DNA from: Microbacterium sp. 1.5R
Lineage (GTDB): Bacteria; Actinomycetota; Actinomycetes; Actinomycetales; Microbacteriaceae
Assembly: GCF_001889265.1 (NCBI RefSeq)
Contig: NZ_CP018151.1
Coordinates: forward strand, 3,410,001 to 3,474,000
Length of the DNA: 64,000 nt
Direction of reading: 5' to 3'
Below, one piece after another: positions 33,803 through 41,752 of the stretch; position 1 is the first letter of the stretch; every line of letters begins with the position of its first letter. Both the position numbers and the translations under genes were made by a program. The notes beneath the pieces are model-generated. The model did no database searches. It was not told the DNA's origin and saw only the letters and a program-made list of their open reading frames with translations.

Positions 33803-34636
33803 TCACGCGAAGTCGAGCTCGCCGCGCACGATCGAGTCGCCCGAGTGCGCAGGATCGCCGTCGACCGGCTCGAAGGAGATGTCGACCAGGCGGTACTCGT
33901 CGAGGTCCACGCTGTCGGGGACGCGGAACGTGCCCGAGGACTCGTCGAGCACCCCGAGGCTGATCAGCGCCTGTCCGTCCTCGCGGATCAGCCACACCTC
34001 GCGGTAGTCGCCGGCGACGAGCTCGTCGCCGTCGAGGGTCACTGTCAGCGTGCGCCGGCCGTCGCCGTCGTCGTCGATCCGGGCCTGTCCCTCCGCATCG
34101 GGGTGGTCGGGGAACGCGGCGAGCTCGGCCGAGGCGATCACGGCAGAGGAGGGCGTGAGGGTGCGGGCGATCCATACTCCGGCGCCGATCGCGACGACGA
34201 GCGCCATCGACGCGGCGAGGATCCACATGGTGGCCGACGAGCGGCGGCGTGGACGGACACGAGCCCGGTGTCGCGGCGCAGCCGCTTCCGCAGCATCCGC
34301 CTCAGTCGCTGCCGCCGGACCGGCCGCCGAGACCGGTGCCGATGCAGCCGGTGCCGATGCGGACTCCGATTCGGGCGGGTGGACGTCGGATGCCGGGTCG
34401 GCAGCAACCGCCGAGGTCAGCCCGAGTTCGCCGTGGATCCTCGACCAGACGTCGGCGGGCGGGGATTCCAGGTCGCCCTCGACGACGCTGGAGCGCGCCA
34501 CGAGCGCCACCCGCGACATCGCAGCGACCTCGGCGGCACAGTTCTCGCACTCGACGAGGTGTTCCATGTCGGCGTCGGATCCGGCCGGTTCGCCCATCGC
34601 GATCAGGGCGATCTTCTCGTCATCGAGATGTGACAC
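33803..34636 (-). CDS. anti-sigma factor, zinc-type with RskA-like extracellular domain
   Basis: 277-residue membrane protein. A cytoplasmic zinc anti-sigma motif HLVECENC (His 26, Cys 30, Cys 33) is followed by an Ala/Pro/Glu-rich linker. A single membrane helix (about 137-157) leads to an extracytoplasmic domain of RskA type (DGDELVAGDYREVWLIREDGQ and DEYRLVDISFEP). It overlaps the ECF sigma gene by 17 nt and is expected to hold that sigma factor inactive until a surface signal triggers proteolysis. Confidence 0.88.
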   Translation of the reverse strand: MSHLDDEKIALIAMGEPAGSDADMEHLVECENCAAEVAAMSRVALVARSSVVEGDLESPPADVWSRIHGELGLTSAVAADPASDVHPPESESASAPAASAPVSAAGPAAATEADAAEAAAPRHRARVRPRRRSSATMWILAASMALVVAIGAGVWIARTLTPSSAVIASAELAAFPDHPDAEGQARIDDDGDGRRTLTVTLDGDELVAGDYREVWLIREDGQALISLGVLDESSGTFRVPDSVDLDEYRLVDISFEPVDGDPAHSGDSIVRGELDFA

Positions 34637-35198
34637 GGTTCACCTCCAATCGGTCGCGCATGCGGGCAAGGCTTCGGCGGATATGGCTCTTCACGGTGCC
34701 GAGCGGCATCCCCATTCTGCGTGAGATCTCTTCGTGGGTCAGGTCATCGTAGAAGGCCAGTCGCATGACGGCCTGTGCATCCGGCGCGAGCTGCTGGAGC
34801 TCGCTCGAGAGCAGCAGCGTCTCGGACAGATCGATCGATTCGGAGACGAGGGCGTCGGGCGGAGTGAGTCGTTCCATCTCGGCCTGCAGCTGCTGCACCT
34901 TGGCGCGCGCCTCGAACGTGTCGGCGATCCGGCGCCGCGCGATCGTGATCAGCCAGGTCGACAGTCGCGCCTTCGACGAGTCGTATCCGGCACGCGAGTT
35001 CCACGCCGACACGAAGGTGCGCTGGGTGACGTCCTCGGCATCCCCGCGATCGCCGAGCGAGCGCAGCGCCAGGGTGAAGACGACCGGCGACCACCGCCGG
35101 TAGAGCTCCGCGAGCGCCTGCTCGTCGCCCGCGACGAAGCGCCGGTCGAGCGCCGCTTCGGCTTCGGTGGTCTCATCCACCCGGAGTCTCCTCTCCAT
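34620..35198 (-). CDS. ECF RNA polymerase sigma factor (SigK-like)
   Basis: 192-residue sigma factor. Sigma-2 has ELYRRWSPVVFTLALRSL and the DAEDVTQRTFVSAW signature. Sigma-4 has LAFYDDLTHEEISRRMGMP and GTVKSHIRRSLARMR. It resembles mycobacterial SigK in length and gene partner. The ATG at 35198 is preferred; a GTG nine bases upstream is also possible. It overlaps the downstream anti-sigma gene and follows the sortase by 15 nt, so the cell-surface genes and their regulator form one transcript. Confidence 0.9.
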   Translation of the reverse strand: MERRLRVDETTEAEAALDRRFVAGDEQALAELYRRWSPVVFTLALRSLGDRGDAEDVTQRTFVSAWNSRAGYDSSKARLSTWLITIARRRIADTFEARAKVQQLQAEMERLTPPDALVSESIDLSETLLLSSELQQLAPDAQAVMRLAFYDDLTHEEISRRMGMPLGTVKSHIRRSLARMRDRLEVNRVTSR

Positions 35199-35213
35199 GG
35201 TGATCACCCCGCC

Positions 35214-35879
35214 TCATCGCGGGACCGCCACCGCGACCACGTTATCGCGGTAGTGCCCGGTCTGGCTGTCGAAAGGTCCGCCGCACGTGACCAGCACCAG
35301 GGCCGAGGGGCCACCACGCTGGAAGAGCTCGTCGGTCGGCAGTGCCGCCTTCTCGTAGTAGGTCAGCGACTGCACCACGAACTCGCGGCTGGTGCCGTCG
35401 GCCGCCGTGATGAGGATGGTCTCGCCGGCGGGCACGTCCCGCAGGCGAGCGAGCGGTCCGATCGGATAGTCGATCGCGTCGACGTGCGCTGCGATCAGAA
35501 TCCGGCCGCTCGTGCTCGTGGCATCCGCTCCGTATCGATACCAGCCGGCGATGGCCGGGTCGACGGGCAGTTCCATCTGTCCGGAGTCGGCCACCCCGAC
35601 GTCCGTCACCGGCATGTCGATGGCGAGCGACGGGATGGCCAGACCCACGGGAGCGACGGATGCGGTCGGGGTGGGGAGAGCACCCGGCCGCACGGCGACG
35701 TCTCTCGCGGGAGTGGGAGGGACGGGCGATGGAGTCGTGGGGGGCGACTCCGTGGAAGGAGGGAGATCCGCGCCCGCCCCTCCCGGTGTGCATGCCACGA
35801 GGCACGCCGCGGTGACCAGGGCGCCGAACGTCATGATGACGCGGCGCAGACGGGCCGTCCGCAGCGTGCCTCGGAGCAT
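35214..35879 (-). CDS. class F sortase
   Basis: 221-residue transpeptidase-fold protein. An N-terminal hydrophobic segment ends in LVAC, a possible lipobox with Cys 30. A Pro/Thr-rich linker leads to a sortase domain with catalytic His 132 (AAHVD), Cys 199 (LVTCGG) and Arg 211 (HYRDN). Class F sortases of actinobacteria have poorly known substrates. The preceding gene encodes a DUF4397 surface protein whose stop overlaps this start (TGATG), so it is the obvious candidate substrate, although no clear LPxTG is present. Confidence 0.88.
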   Translation of the reverse strand: MLRGTLRTARLRRVIMTFGALVTAACLVACTPGGAGADLPPSTESPPTTPSPVPPTPARDVAVRPGALPTPTASVAPVGLAIPSLAIDMPVTDVGVADSGQMELPVDPAIAGWYRYGADATSTSGRILIAAHVDAIDYPIGPLARLRDVPAGETILITAADGTSREFVVQSLTYYEKAALPTDELFQRGGPSALVLVTCGGPFDSQTGHYRDNVVAVAVPR

Positions 35880-36706
35880 CAGCGCACCGTCTGGCGGCGA
35901 CGGACGATCAGGCCCGCACCCACGGCGGTCGCGATCGCGAGGGCGACGAGACCCGCCGAGAGGAGGGCGTTCGCCGAGGCATCCTGCTCAGCGAGGTAGC
36001 CCGCGGTGCCGGAGGGCACTCCGTCGGGGTTCGAGTGGAGTCCCGAGATCGTCTGTGCGGCGATCGCGAGGTTGCCGTCTTCGGCACTGCCCCACGCGTA
36101 GACGATCGTGTTGACGCCCTCTTCGATCGCGACGTCTGCCGGACCGATGACCGGGTCGGTCGTGCCGGTCAGAGCGACGGCGGCCGACACGGTGCCCGCG
36201 GGGAGGTCGAGCTTGGCCTCGTTCGGGTTCGTGAGGTTCTCGATCACGGGCGATCCGCCCGCGAGGATGTCGACCGCGGGCGCCGCGGCGGTGTGACGCA
36301 CGGTGAGTCGCCCCTGGCCGGGAGCCGTCTGCGAGATGTCGTTGGTGAAGAGGTTGAGACCGGGTTCGCCCGCTTCGGTCAGGTGGGCTACGGCGGTGTA
36401 GTTCCCGCCTGCTTCGAGAGCGAGGGTCGCCGGGCCGAGGATGGGCGCGCTGGCGTCGGCGGCATCGGGAGCGGTGAGCGCCACCTCGTACGAACCGGCG
36501 GGCAGCTCGAGCGGTCCGGCGAGGTCTCCGGGCGCGAAGTCGTCGAGGGTGAGCTCGCCGTTCACGTACACGTCGACGGGGGTGTCGGGGATCGCGTGCA
36601 GCACCGAGAGCTGTGCGGCCTGGGTGGTGGCGGCGCCGGCCGGCATGGCCAGACCGAGAGCGGTGATCATTCCGACGGCGAGGCCGGCGGCGACTGTCTT
36701 GCGCAT
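35879..36706 (-). CDS. DUF4397 secreted/membrane-anchored surface protein
   Basis: 275-residue exported protein. The signal peptide (cleavage near AGA-ATT, about residue 25) is followed by two DUF4397 beta modules. Their repeated pattern is VLHAIPDTPVDVYVNG and VRHTAAAPAVDILAGG. A linker with VPSGTAGYLAEQ leads to a C-terminal membrane helix and RRRQTVR tail. This is the layout of a wall-anchoring signal without a classical LPxTG. AGGAGGA before the ATG at 36706 predicts strong translation. It is first in the operon with sortase, sigma and anti-sigma. Confidence 0.85.
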   Translation of the reverse strand: MRKTVAAGLAVGMITALGLAMPAGAATTQAAQLSVLHAIPDTPVDVYVNGELTLDDFAPGDLAGPLELPAGSYEVALTAPDAADASAPILGPATLALEAGGNYTAVAHLTEAGEPGLNLFTNDISQTAPGQGRLTVRHTAAAPAVDILAGGSPVIENLTNPNEAKLDLPAGTVSAAVALTGTTDPVIGPADVAIEEGVNTIVYAWGSAEDGNLAIAAQTISGLHSNPDGVPSGTAGYLAEQDASANALLSAGLVALAIATAVGAGLIVRRRQTVR

Positions 36707-36828
36707 CTGTTCCTCCTGTACCCGGACCGCCCTGTGCGGCCCTTCATAGGAGTTGTTCTCCGGGAGCGCCGGGTTTGGATGCACCTGGATGAAGATTTCT
36801 CAGATCGCCGTGTCGATGTCCGTTCCGG

Positions 36829-37455
36829 CTATCCGAGCAGCCACTGCTGCAACGGGTACACGAAGTAGAGCAGCGAGAAGGCCTCGTAGAGCGCCCCGAT
36901 GATGAGCAGCGCGAGGGCGGGCAGGCTCAGCCAGCCGATGTGCTGGAGTCCGCGCAGGTAGGCCGCGCGTCGATTCCGCGCACCGATCGCCTGTGGGCGA
37001 ACCCAGTACCGGCCCAGCAGGAACGCGCCCAGCAGCAGAAGGATGTAGGCCTGCAGCTCGATCACGAGAGTCAGCGAATGCGGGATCAGCGCGACCCACC
37101 CCTCCGGCGTCGTCGGCACGAGGGTCACTCCGGTCGTCACCGACCAGACCGCGAACGTCGCGAGTCCGAGGAACGGCACGACGAGCGAGGGCAGCAGGAT
37201 CGTGAGGGCGCCGAGCCGCAGGGTGTTGACCGCCAGGATCGTCAGCGCGAAGAGCCAGGGACTACTGAGCAGAGAGGTGACGAGGCTCGCTGTGCCGTCG
37301 TCCTCCAGCGCCTGGGCGCGGCCGGCGACCAGGTCGGGGAAGAGCAGCCCGAGGATGAAGCCGATCGCGAAGGTGCCGTAGGCGAGCGCATTGAGAAGCG
37401 CGTAGACGCGGAGGTTCGAGCGGATGATCTGGAAAGGCCTGCGGATGAGTGTCAT
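36829..37455 (-). CDS. SpoIIM-family (DUF95) membrane protein
   Basis: 208-residue polytopic membrane protein, about five helices, with the stage II sporulation protein M pattern: NALAYGTFAIGFILGLLFPD, ILAVNTLRLGALTILLPSLVVPFLGL and the C-terminal GxxxE-like EAFSLLYFVYP. The organism is not expected to sporulate; these proteins in non-sporulating actinobacteria have no known role. GGGAG precedes the ATG at 37455. It diverges from a TetR gene, with two perfect or near-perfect operators between, so it is the probable regulated target. Confidence 0.82.
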   Translation of the reverse strand: MTLIRRPFQIIRSNLRVYALLNALAYGTFAIGFILGLLFPDLVAGRAQALEDDGTASLVTSLLSSPWLFALTILAVNTLRLGALTILLPSLVVPFLGLATFAVWSVTTGVTLVPTTPEGWVALIPHSLTLVIELQAYILLLLGAFLLGRYWVRPQAIGARNRRAAYLRGLQHIGWLSLPALALLIIGALYEAFSLLYFVYPLQQWLLG

Positions 37456-37474
37456 GGGTGCTCCCGTCGATGGA

Positions 37475-37491
37475 CTAACACGGTGTGTTAG
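37475..37491. promoter_or_regulatory. TetR operator A (SpoIIM/TetR promoter)
   Basis: Perfect 17-bp inverted repeat CTAACAC-GGT-GTGTTAG, 20 nt upstream of the SpoIIM-family start. Confidence 0.8.
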
Positions 37492-37509
37492 TGAGGGACG
37501 CACGCCACG

Positions 37510-37526
37510 CTAACACACTGTGTCAC
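37510..37526. promoter_or_regulatory. TetR operator B (SpoIIM/TetR promoter)
   Basis: CTAACAC-ACT-GTGTCAC, the same architecture as operator A with two mismatches in one arm, centred 35 bp away and close to the tetR start. Confidence 0.7.
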
Positions 37527-37546
37527 CGGGGGTCGTGGAGAATGGG

Positions 37547-38152
37547 ATGATGACCGCCGAGCCGAGCATGCTGCCGACGAAGGACCGCATCCTGCACGCG
37601 GCACTCACGATGTTCGGCGAATCACGCGGCGCGAAGCTCAGCGTCCGCGCGGTCGCAGCGCGGGCTGGCGTGAGCACCGGGTCGTTGCGCTTCCATTTCC
37701 CGACGCAGCGGGCGCTGCTCGACGAGGTCCTCCGCGTGGTCTACGAGGTGATCGCACCGGACGACCCGATCCACGATGAGTCGCTGACCGCGAAGGAGCG
37801 GCTCCTCGCATGTCTGAGGCAGGTGCTCGCTCCGTCCGGAGTCGGGGCGCAGGCACGCGAGGCAGCCACGATCCTGCACCGGACCTTCATCGAACCCGAG
37901 CTCACGGACGAACTCCGTGATGCCTACCTGGCCATCGAGCGCGAAGGGCAGCGGAGGGTCGAGCACTGGCTGTCCGTCCTCGAAGACGAAGGCTCACTCC
38001 CGGCAGGAGACAACGCCACGCGCGCGCGTTTCCTCAACTCCGTCCTCGCCGGCCTGGCCCTCGAACGGGCGCTCCCCTCGGACGAATCGATCCTCGAATC
38101 CGAGACGAACACGCTCACGATGGCGGTCGATGCCGTGTTCCGCGACGACTAG
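37547..38152 (+). CDS. TetR-family repressor
   Basis: 201-residue regulator. The N-terminal helix-turn-helix reads KDRILHAALTMFGESRGAKLSVRAVAARAGVSTGSLRFHFPT. A C-terminal TetR-C domain follows, with helical pairs REAATILHRTFIEPELTDELRD and LNSVLAGLALERALP. It is divergent from the SpoIIM-family gene and the two CTAACAC-type operators lie between, so autoregulation plus control of that membrane protein is likely. GGAG sits 6 nt before the ATG at 37547; the adjacent second ATG at 37550 could equally be used. Confidence 0.85.
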   Translation: MMTAEPSMLPTKDRILHAALTMFGESRGAKLSVRAVAARAGVSTGSLRFHFPTQRALLDEVLRVVYEVIAPDDPIHDESLTAKERLLACLRQVLAPSGVGAQAREAATILHRTFIEPELTDELRDAYLAIEREGQRRVEHWLSVLEDEGSLPAGDNATRARFLNSVLAGLALERALPSDESILESETNTLTMAVDAVFRDD

Positions 38153-38159
38153 CGAGGGC

Positions 38160-38477
38160 TCAGTCCGCCGCCGCCTTCGCCGCGCGCTTGGCCTCTTGGA
38201 AGACCCGGATCGCCTCGTACCGCTCGGCTGAGCGAGCCTGTCGCTTCTCGCGCTGCTCGTCGCGGTCCTTCGGGGGTGCGGTCGTGACGAGGTCATCGAG
38301 CAGATGTCGCACCGACTTCTCGATCTCAGCGACAGCACGGTCGAACACCTCCCTGTTGGCGCGGGAGGGGGCGTTGGCACCCGAGATCTTGCGCACGAAC
38401 TGCACTGCGGCCTCATGGCATTCGTCATCGGTGGCCGGTGGGGCGAGGTTGTTCAGAGGAACGATGTTGCGGCACAT
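38160..38477 (-). CDS. DUF2277 protein
   Basis: 105-residue cytoplasmic protein of the DUF2277 family, recognised by the N-terminal MCRNIVPLNNLAPPATDDE and the central VQFVRKISGANAPSRANREVFDRAV. A charged, helical C-terminus follows. The function of the family is unknown. The ATG at 38477 matches the usual family start (MCRNI). It is convergent with the TetR gene, 7 nt apart, and stands alone. Confidence 0.82.
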   Translation of the reverse strand: MCRNIVPLNNLAPPATDDECHEAAVQFVRKISGANAPSRANREVFDRAVAEIEKSVRHLLDDLVTTAPPKDRDEQREKRQARSAERYEAIRVFQEAKRAAKAAAD

Positions 38478-38563
38478 GCCTGCCAGGGTAGAGCGCTGAG
38501 CGCCGGAGTCAAGAGGCATCGGACCGACGACTTCCCCACCTATCCTTCCGAGCAGGCACAGCC

Positions 38564-38579
38564 CCACCCGAAGGGGTGG
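38564..38579 (-). terminator. weak hairpin after LuxR/GHKL gene
   Basis: CCACCC-GAAG-GGGTGG, 6-bp stem immediately after the stop of the LuxR-type regulator. Confidence 0.35.
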
Positions 38580-39407
38580 TCAGCCGCGCACGATGGCCGC
38601 GAGCTCGGCGCGTGACGCCGCCCCGGATTTGCGCAGCAGGTTCGACACGTGGAACTTCACCGTGTTCTCGCTCACGTTCAGCGTCTCGGCTATCTCGCGG
38701 TTGCGGCGCCCCGCCGACACCAGTCGCAGCACATCGCGCTCTCGCGGGCTGGCGTCGATCGCATCCGGCAGATCGCCCGGCTCGGCCGGTGGATCGAGAG
38801 GAAGGCGGATGCCGACCTCCGACCCCCATCCGGGTGTCGAGGCCACCGACAGGTCGCCTGACAGCGCAGAGACCTGCTCGGCGATCGGGCGAAGTGCGTC
38901 GTCGTGCGTCGTCAGGTCTCCTCGGCCGTCGTCGCGGATCGCGATCAGCAGGTTCAATCCGTCGCAGTCCCATTGGATGCGCACGCGTCGCGTCTCTCCG
39001 CGGTCGACGATCGCCAGCACGGTGCTTCTCACGATCGAGCGCGCAGAGTGGGCGATCACTCCGGGGAGCGCGCGACCGTTGGCCGGGGGCTCGACGAACT
39101 GCACGTCGAGTTCGCTGTATCGCACGAGCGGGCGCAGATCGCCGCGCAGACGCTCGAAGGCGCCCGTCACCGGCTCGAGTCCTGCTCCCTGCTCATCGTT
39201 GTGCGTCCGCAGTCCGACCAGTGCACCGGCCGCGACATCGACCGCGATCGTGCGTGCCGCCCGGTCGTCGAGCCGCTGCGAGCGCAGCGTCGCGAGCAGG
39301 GATTCGAGGGTGAGGGCGTAGCGGTCCCGCTGCTCGGCGAGGGCGAGCGCGTGGTCTGCGGCCAGTCGGCGTGATCCCGCCGGCCCAGCATGCTCTTCGA
39401 TGCTCAT
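38580..39407 (-). CDS. LuxR-type regulator with histidine-kinase-like ATPase domain
   Basis: 275-residue one-component-like regulator. Residues 15-105 are helical. Residues 110-210 resemble a GHKL/HATPase-c domain (VRIQWDCDGLNLLIAIRDDGRGD with the G1 box DDGRG, and TPGWGSEVGIRLPL near the end). Residues 215-275 are a LuxR helix-turn-helix (SPRERDVLRLVSAGRRNREIAETL, then NTVKFHVSNLLRK). No phosphoacceptor His domain, receiver or membrane helix is present. It diverges from hxlB-hxlA and is the natural candidate regulator of formaldehyde fixation. The ATG at 39407 is chosen; a GTG two codons upstream is possible. Confidence 0.75.
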   Translation of the reverse strand: MSIEEHAGPAGSRRLAADHALALAEQRDRYALTLESLLATLRSQRLDDRAARTIAVDVAAGALVGLRTHNDEQGAGLEPVTGAFERLRGDLRPLVRYSELDVQFVEPPANGRALPGVIAHSARSIVRSTVLAIVDRGETRRVRIQWDCDGLNLLIAIRDDGRGDLTTHDDALRPIAEQVSALSGDLSVASTPGWGSEVGIRLPLDPPAEPGDLPDAIDASPRERDVLRLVSAGRRNREIAETLNVSENTVKFHVSNLLRKSGAASRAELAAIVRG

Positions 39408-39501
39408 GATCACCTACTCTATTCGTCCCTCTCCCTTCGGGTAGGTGGAACGGTCCCGAGGCGGGAGCGCCCGAAGGTCGCGCGATCGCAAGAGTGGAGA
39501 C

Positions 39502-40083
39502 ATGCCTCTCACCGCCACGATGTCGCCCGGCGCCGCCATCTCCCTCATCGCCAACGAGCTGCTCCGCGTCGCGGAGCGCACGAGCGTCGCGAACGCGCAT
39601 CAGCTCATCGATCTGGCAGACCTCGTCGTCGATGCCCGGCGCGTCTTCGTGCTCGGAGCCGGCCGCTCAGGGCTCGCCCTGCGAATGACCGCGATGCGCC
39701 TCATGCACCTGGGACTCGACGTGCATGTGGTGGGCGACACCACCACTCCGGCAATCGAGGCCGACGACCTGCTGCTGACGGCGAGCGGGTCGGGAACGAC
39801 GGAATCGATCGTGCGAGCCGCGCAGCGCGCCTCGTCGGTCGGGGCGCGCATCGGCGCGCTCACGACCGCAGAGACGTCGCCCCTGTCAGAGCTCGCCGAC
39901 GTCGTCGTGCGGGTGCCTGCCGCCCAGAAGCTGGACCGCACGGCCGACGCCTCGCACCAGTACGCGGCGAGCCTGTTCGAGCAGGCGGTCGTCGTCATCG
40001 GCGACGGGCTCTTCCACGCCCTCTGGCAGCGCCAGGGCACCAGCGCCGACGACCTCTGGCCGCGCCACGCGAACCTCGAATGA
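39502..40083 (+). CDS. hxlB: 6-phospho-3-hexuloisomerase
   Basis: 193-residue SIS-domain isomerase that converts hexulose-6-phosphate to fructose-6-phosphate, the second step of the ribulose monophosphate (RuMP) pathway. Seen: VFVLGAGRSGLALRMTAMRLMHLG (phosphate-binding GAGRSG), LLLTASGSGTTESIVRAA, and the C-terminal SLFEQAVVVIGDGL with a conserved Glu. GTGGAG lies just before the ATG at 39502. It is followed 46 nt later by hxlA on the same strand. Divergent from the LuxR/GHKL regulator. Confidence 0.92.
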   Translation: MPLTATMSPGAAISLIANELLRVAERTSVANAHQLIDLADLVVDARRVFVLGAGRSGLALRMTAMRLMHLGLDVHVVGDTTTPAIEADDLLLTASGSGTTESIVRAAQRASSVGARIGALTTAETSPLSELADVVVRVPAAQKLDRTADASHQYAASLFEQAVVVIGDGLFHALWQRQGTSADDLWPRHANLE

Positions 40084-40129
40084 GCGGCTGCCGCCCCACC
40101 ATCCACCCCGCAGAACGAACGGAACACCC

Positions 40130-40753
40130 ATGAAACTGCAGTTCGCCATCGACACGCTCAGCACCGAGAAGGCCCTCGAGCTCGCCGCCGCCGCGGCCGC
40201 GCACGTCGACATCCTCGAGCTCGGCACCCCGCTGATCAAGAGCGAAGGCCTCTCGGCGATCACCGCCCTGAAGAGCGCCCACCCCGACAAGGTGATCTTC
40301 GCCGACCTCAAGACCATGGATGCCGGTGAACTCGAGGCCGACATCGCCTTCGGCGCGGGGGCGGATCTCGTGACGGTGCTCGGCGTGGCCGACGACAGCA
40401 CGATCACCGGCGCGGTGAAGGCCGCGAAGAAGCACGGCAAGGGCATCGTCGTGGATCTGATCGGCGTCGCCGACAAGCCCGCCCGCGCGCAGCAGGTCAT
40501 CGGCCTCGGTGCCGAGTTCGTCGAGATGCACGCGGGTCTCGACGAGCAGGCGCAGGACGGCTACTCGCTCGACAGCCTGCTCACCGACGGCACCGCATCC
40601 GGCGTCGCCTTCTCCGTCGCGGGCGGCGTCAACGCCTCGAGCATCGCCGCCGTCCAGGCATCCGGGGCGCAGGTCGCCGTCGCGGGCAGCGCGATCTACA
40701 GCGCCGAGAACGTCGGAGACGCCGCCGCCGAGCTGCGCGCCGCGATCAGCTGA
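40130..40753 (+). CDS. hxlA: 3-hexulose-6-phosphate synthase
   Basis: 207-residue TIM-barrel aldolase that condenses formaldehyde with ribulose-5-phosphate. Seen: the FAIDTLSTEKALEL opening, DILELGTPLIKSEG, the metal-binding DLKTMDAGELEAD (Asp and Lys of the orotidine-decarboxylase superfamily), VVDLIGV, EMHAGLDEQA, and the phosphate loop VAGGVNASSI ending VAGSAIY. Together with hxlB it allows formaldehyde detoxification or assimilation. In a heterotroph detoxification is most likely. A strong terminator follows. Confidence 0.94.
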   Translation: MKLQFAIDTLSTEKALELAAAAAAHVDILELGTPLIKSEGLSAITALKSAHPDKVIFADLKTMDAGELEADIAFGAGADLVTVLGVADDSTITGAVKAAKKHGKGIVVDLIGVADKPARAQQVIGLGAEFVEMHAGLDEQAQDGYSLDSLLTDGTASGVAFSVAGGVNASSIAAVQASGAQVAVAGSAIYSAENVGDAAAELRAAIS

Positions 40754-40767
40754 CGACCGCACAGAGA

Positions 40768-40797
40768 GGGGCCGACCGGCGATGCCCGGTCGGCCCC
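40768..40797 (+). terminator. terminator after hxlA
   Basis: GGGGCCGACCGG (40768-40779) pairs perfectly with CCGGTCGGCCCC (40786-40797), a 12-bp stem with a 6-nt loop followed by TTC. Confidence 0.85.
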
Positions 40798-40828
40798 TTC
40801 GTGCGTCGAACGCCCCGACGGCGCCGCT

Positions 40829-41662
40829 CTAGACGACGCGGGCCGTCACGAGCAGGTACTCCCACGGCATCCGACCGTCCTCGAGGTGACGATCGCCGAG
40901 GTCGGCGAGCGCATCATCCAGCTCTGCTCGCCGCTGTTCGTCGTCGCCGATACCTCGGTACGCCGCCGCGGTCGGGCCGTAGAAGTCCCGGAAGAAGTCC
41001 CGGAACTCCGCACCCGACGCGAACCTGTCGACCGACAGCTGCCGACGCTGCGTCGACAGCTCGGCCACGCGGTCTCCGAGGAGGGCGCGTACGTGCTCCT
41101 CGTCACCCCAGAGCGGCGGCGGCTGCACACCGGCAGGCGGCGCGGGGACGAACTGCTTGAGCGTGGCGAACAACTGTCCGACGAACCCCTCGGGCGTCCA
41201 GTTGATCAACGCCAGCCGTCCATCGGCGCGCACCACCCGCGTCAGCTCGCCGGCCGCCACCTCGTGATGCGGCGCGAACATCACGCCGACGCACGAGAGC
41301 ACGGCATCGAAAGAGTCGTCCGCATAGGGCAGCGCCTCGGCATCCGCCTCCTCGAAGGCGAGCTCGACGCCTTGCCGTGCAGCATCCTGCCTGCCGATCT
41401 CGAGCAGCTCGGGCGTGAGGTCGCTCGCGACCACGGATGCACCGGTGCGCGCAGCTTCGATCGACGCGTTGCCGGTGCCGGCGGCGACGTCGAGCACGCG
41501 ATCGCCCGGCCCGATGCGGCTCTCGGCGACGAGCACCCGACCGAGTTCGGGGATCACTTCGCGCGCGACGGCCGAATAGTCGCCGAGCGCCCAGACGACT
41601 CTGTGATTCGCCTTCAGCGCGCGGTCGGCGTCGGCCTGGAGGTCGGTGGTGGTGGTGTTCAT
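40829..41662 (-). CDS. class I SAM-dependent methyltransferase (UbiE-like)
   Basis: 277-residue Rossmann methyltransferase. Motif I RVLDVAAGTGNAS lies near residue 55, the acidic SAM-ribose residue is in VVASDLTPELLEIG, and motif LPYADDSFDAVLSCVGVMF follows, with a long C-terminal substrate-binding part. It resembles UbiE/COQ5-type and small-molecule methyltransferases; the substrate cannot be predicted. It is divergent from an HxlR-type regulator with about 90 nt between, so it is a likely target of that regulator. Confidence 0.85.
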   Translation of the reverse strand: MNTTTTDLQADADRALKANHRVVWALGDYSAVAREVIPELGRVLVAESRIGPGDRVLDVAAGTGNASIEAARTGASVVASDLTPELLEIGRQDAARQGVELAFEEADAEALPYADDSFDAVLSCVGVMFAPHHEVAAGELTRVVRADGRLALINWTPEGFVGQLFATLKQFVPAPPAGVQPPPLWGDEEHVRALLGDRVAELSTQRRQLSVDRFASGAEFRDFFRDFYGPTAAAYRGIGDDEQRRAELDDALADLGDRHLEDGRMPWEYLLVTARVV

Positions 41663-41752
41663 GGTGGGCTCCTCTGCCTTGTGATCCTCACGCTACGAAC
41701 CCCGCGCAGACCGCTCTAGTATCCGATCTGTACCGGGTCTATCGTGAGGTCC

